Assembly (NCBI GenBank): GCA_034409055.1
Contig: DAOUMU010000066.1
Location: 1 to 14,884 of the forward strand
Length of the DNA: 14,884 nt
Source: DAOUMU01 sp034409055
GTDB taxonomy: Bacteria; Chloroflexota; Anaerolineae; 4572-78; J111
Direction of reading: 5' to 3'
A program made the position numbers and the translations under genes. Below, piece after piece: positions 12,008 to 14,884 of this stretch. Every line of letters starts with the position of its first letter. Within the stretch, counting starts at the first letter, position 1. The notes beneath the pieces were generated by a model that saw only the letters and a program-made list of their open reading frames with translations, was not told the origin of the DNA and searched no databases.

Positions 12008-14717
12008 CAATCTGGCTGATGCTGCCGATCCAGACAGCAGGAAAAATATTTTGATCGTTGACGATGAGCCAGAAGCGTTACACATGCTGTCGCAAATGCT
12101 GGCTGAACAGGGGTATGAAGTGCGGGCAGCGACAAGCGGTTCACAAGCCCTGGCGGCGGTACGGTCAACTCCTCCTGACCTAATTTTGCTCGACATCAAG
12201 ATGCCGGAGATGGACGGTTACGAAGTCTGCCAACGCCTGAAAGCGGCTAAGTCAACCCGCCACATCCCGGTTATCTTTATCAGCGGCCTGGCCGAGACGC
12301 AGGCCAAGGTCAAAGCCTTTGCTGTGGGTGGGGTAGACTACATCACCAGACCGTTTCAGGTTGAAGAGGTTTTAGTGCGGGTGGAAACGCACCTGGCTCT
12401 AGGCCGTATGCAAAGGAGACTACAAGATCAGAATATCCGACTCCAACAAGAAATCGCCGCCCGCAAACAGGCCGAGGAGGAATTAGCCGGATACCGTAAC
12501 CATCTTGAAGAGTTGGTAGAAGCGCGGGCTGCCGCACTCAGACAGGCCAACAGACAGCTTCAGCGTGAAATCTCCGAGCGTAAACGGGTCCAGGAGGAAG
12601 CCAGGCAGCGCACGGAAAGCCTGGCGGCCGTCAGCGAATTGGCTATCCAATGTGCGGCTGCCCCTCCAGAAACGGATCTCCTTAAGCTGATTGCCGAGGA
12701 GATCAAATCGATCACCGGCGCCTTGGCTACCGGCATCTCTACCTACGACGCCGCAGCCAGAGCGTTGACCATTCGCCACATTGCCGTCAGCGGTCAGGTT
12801 CTGGCCGGCGTCGACAAGCTCCTCGGGGGTAATATCATCGGTATGCGCATGCCGGTCAGCCCAGACATGTTGAGACATATGTTAACCGAAGTGGTGGCCA
12901 TAATAGAAGATTTGTCGGAGATAACCTTCGGGGTGATCCCCAAACCGCTGGCCGCTACGATCCAAAGAGCATTTGGCATAGGCAGCTTTACCGTCCTGGC
13001 CTTACAGTACGGTGGTGAGTTGGTGGGCACGGCCGCCATCGTGATGCCCAAGGGACAACCAGCGTTTCCGCCGGACGTGGCCAAAACCCTGGCCTACGTG
13101 GCCGCCGTCTCGTTGCGGCGCAAAAAAGTAGAGGAGGCGCTGCGGGAGAGCGAGGAACGCTTCCGCCAACTGGCAGAGAATATCCGCGAGGTTTTTTGGA
13201 TAGGCTCTCCCAATTGGGATGAAATCATCTACATCAGCCCAGCCTACGAGGAGATATGGGGTCGCTCTTGCCAGAGTTTGTATGAGCAACCTCGCTCTTG
13301 GTTGGAGGCCGTCGTTAAAGAGGACCGCGAGCAGGTGCTCGTCGATATCAATAGGAAGGTCGCGGGGGATTTGTCTAAGGTGGCATTCCCGGAATACCGG
13401 ATCGTTCGACCTGACGGTTCAGTACGGTGGATTTTGGCTCGTGCCTTTCCGATCCGAAACGAGGCCGGACAGGTATACCGCATCGTCGGGATCGCCGAGG
13501 ACATCACCGAGCGCAAGCGAGTAGAGGAGGCCCTACGACAACGTAACCGGGAGTTGGAACTGCTCAACCGGGCTACTCGTGCCTTTAGCTCGACCCTGAA
13601 CCAGGATCAGGTACTGGTCACCGTCCTGGAAGCGGTGCGTCAAATGTTCGGCGTCGTGGCCTGCTCCGCCTGGTTGATCGACCCAGAGATAGACGAACTG
13701 GTCTGCCGACAGTCGGCCGGTTCTGGCAGCGAAATTGTGTGCGGTTGGCGGTTGGCCCATGGCCAGGGCATCGTTGATTGGGTGGCCCGCCACGACCAGA
13801 GCCTGATCGTACCGGATGCGCAAGCCGACCGGCGATACTTTGGGGAGATAGATAAGCAAACCGGGATAGGCTTGCGCTCCATCCTGGCCGCCCCCCTGCG
13901 GATCAAAGGGAGCGTTATTGGCGTACTTGAGGTGGTGGATACAGCGATCGACCGCTTTACAGCCACAGACCTGACCCTGGTCGAGTCAGTGGCCTCGGCA
14001 GCGGCCACCGCTATCGAAAATGCCCGCTTGTACGAGCAGACCCGACAGGATGCCGAAACCAAATCGGTGCTGCTGCGTGAAGTTAACCATCGGGTCCAGA
14101 ATAACCTGGCCACCATCCTGGGACTGCTTTCCATTGAACAAGCGCAGGCCACTCAGGAGCAATCACTTGCTTACCAGACCCTGGTCAATAATCTGTCTGC
14201 TCGCATCAAAGGACTATCCAAGGTCCATCGCTTGCTTTCGGCGGCGCAGTGGCAGCCGTTGCTGTTGAGCGATTTGGCCCAACAGATTATCGGCACCGTT
14301 TTGTATCCGCTGCCGAGTGGTAAAGACGCCTCTGTAACCGTCACCCCTTCTCCGGTACGAGTAACCCCTGACCAAGTTCACAATCTGGCTATGATCATCA
14401 ACGAACTGACCACCAACACGGTTAAACATGTCTTACGCCAGCAGGATACCGTCCAAATTGCCGTTTGTATTACCCTCGACGGCGATACCGTGCAGTGCGA
14501 ATTTCGTGATAATGGACCGGGATACGCGCCGGATGTATTGGGCCTGGAACGTCAAAACGTGGGGGTGTTTTTGATTCAGAATCTTGTCCATACCGGTCTG
14601 CATGGCCAGCTTGATTTGCGTAATGACCGGGGCGCAGTGACGACTATTCGGTTCAAAGGGATGTCTGGCTCTCCCAAAAGCTTGGAAGAGGGGGTGCCCG
14701 AGGCCAATTATTCTTAA
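12000..14717 (+). CDS. Hybrid sensor histidine kinase: receiver, GAF, PAS, GAF, HisKA_2, HATPase
   Basis: The 905-residue protein has no membrane segment and is probably cytosolic. Order: receiver domain 16-135 (acidic D21/D22, phosphoacceptor D65 in LLDIKMPEMDG); coiled coil about 140-205; a GAF-like domain about 206-372; PAS with PAC about 385-505 (EYRIVRPDGSVRWI, GIAEDITERKR); a second GAF about 520-675; then a HisKA_2-type dimerisation region with H697 in LLREVNHRVQNNLATILGLL. The ATPase domain follows, with N-box INELTTNTVKH (N801), DNGPGY (837-842) and GVFLIQNLV. The conserved receiver lysine (usually KPF) is R117 (TRPF). It should autophosphorylate H697 in response to a ligand or redox signal, with input from a phosphorylated N-terminal receiver. 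AAGGAG lies six bases before the ATG. No cognate response regulator or other partner lies downstream within the window. Confidence 0.9.
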   Translation: MSNNLADAADPDSRKNILIVDDEPEALHMLSQMLAEQGYEVRAATSGSQALAAVRSTPPDLILLDIKMPEMDGYEVCQRLKAAKSTRHIPVIFISGLAETQAKVKAFAVGGVDYITRPFQVEEVLVRVETHLALGRMQRRLQDQNIRLQQEIAARKQAEEELAGYRNHLEELVEARAAALRQANRQLQREISERKRVQEEARQRTESLAAVSELAIQCAAAPPETDLLKLIAEEIKSITGALATGISTYDAAARALTIRHIAVSGQVLAGVDKLLGGNIIGMRMPVSPDMLRHMLTEVVAIIEDLSEITFGVIPKPLAATIQRAFGIGSFTVLALQYGGELVGTAAIVMPKGQPAFPPDVAKTLAYVAAVSLRRKKVEEALRESEERFRQLAENIREVFWIGSPNWDEIIYISPAYEEIWGRSCQSLYEQPRSWLEAVVKEDREQVLVDINRKVAGDLSKVAFPEYRIVRPDGSVRWILARAFPIRNEAGQVYRIVGIAEDITERKRVEEALRQRNRELELLNRATRAFSSTLNQDQVLVTVLEAVRQMFGVVACSAWLIDPEIDELVCRQSAGSGSEIVCGWRLAHGQGIVDWVARHDQSLIVPDAQADRRYFGEIDKQTGIGLRSILAAPLRIKGSVIGVLEVVDTAIDRFTATDLTLVESVASAAATAIENARLYEQTRQDAETKSVLLREVNHRVQNNLATILGLLSIEQAQATQEQSLAYQTLVNNLSARIKGLSKVHRLLSAAQWQPLLLSDLAQQIIGTVLYPLPSGKDASVTVTPSPVRVTPDQVHNLAMIINELTTNTVKHVLRQQDTVQIAVCITLDGDTVQCEFRDNGPGYAPDVLGLERQNVGVFLIQNLVHTGLHGQLDLRNDRGAVTTIRFKGMSGSPKSLEEGVPEANYS

Positions 14718-14792
14718 ACTTGGCTGTCTTGACTGCTAAGAAACATACCCCTGTGGCCTAGCGTAAATTATGCACAACCAGGGGGCAAATCG

Positions 14793-14824
14793 TCCAGAAA
14801 CTCAAAAATTGAAACTTTTCTGGA
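14793..14824 (+). other. Hairpin in the non-coding tail
   Basis: TCCAGAAA (14793-14800) and TTTCTGGA (14817-14824) form an 8-bp stem, with TCAA/TTGA able to extend pairing inside. The strand after it is not T-rich enough for a confident terminator call, although CCGTTTTCTG follows. The remaining bases 14718-14884 show no gene. Confidence 0.35.
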
Positions 14825-14884
14825 GCCGTTTTCTGTCTTACCAGGCCACTTTCTGCAAGTTTATGTCTATAAAATGGTGGCTGA

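Noticed and set aside
14718..14884. Minus-strand end of a transposase (FLDDLPPGCA then stop)
   Set aside because: The frame has stops shortly upstream and the resemblance is too short; only a hairpin is supported here.

Overview
The window looks like chromosomal DNA of a Chloroflexota bacterium, probably Anaerolineae-like. The reasons are indirect: a large exported beta-repeat protein ending in VYLPIIVK (a tail I associate with exported proteins of this phylum), a receiver/GAF/PAS/HisKA_2 sensor kinase, mixed GC-rich genes with AT-rich spacers, and short repeats with a 7-bp period. I ran no database search, so the taxonomy is an inference. I see no tRNA, rRNA or CRISPR array.

Region 1 (1-3250) is accessory DNA. 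A minus-strand pair encodes a small sigma-70-family factor (1785-2483) and a DDE transposase (92-1795). The two genes overlap by 11 bases and each has a strong ribosome binding site, so they form one translation unit. Upstream lie decayed sequence, a fragment of an ABC exporter ATPase (2894-3142), and two degenerate heptamer-repeat arrays bracketing that fragment.

Region 2 (3248-8314) holds a STAS-domain anti-sigma antagonist (minus) divergent from a radical SAM enzyme without SPASM cysteines (plus), with a strong terminator after the latter. A 1099-residue exported protein (minus) follows, made of ten repeats of about 90 residues and a ZU5-like module.

Region 3 (8315-11634) is a plus-strand cluster. 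It contains a CBS-CBS-ACT adenylate-sensor-like protein (AcuB type), a tandem double adenylate kinase whose first half has lost the FPR arginine, a 22-codon stub of a 3-hydroxyacyl-CoA dehydrogenase, and a short-chain dehydrogenase resembling NOL/NYC1 chlorophyll b reductases. The stub's stop overlaps the dehydrogenase start as ATGA. The likely ancestral theme is acyl-CoA metabolism with AMP recycling and sensing, later broken by a rearrangement in the dehydrogenase gene.

Region 4 (11430-14884) starts with about 570 bases holding two MITE-like inverted-repeat elements, a clear intrinsic terminator and a possible gene remnant. A 905-residue hybrid sensor kinase follows (receiver, coiled coil, GAF, PAS, GAF, HisKA_2, HATPase), then a short non-coding tail.

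The best candidates for something new are the sigma factor-transposase unit, the double adenylate kinase with a degenerate half beside an adenylate-binding-type regulator, and the stub-coupled dehydrogenase.
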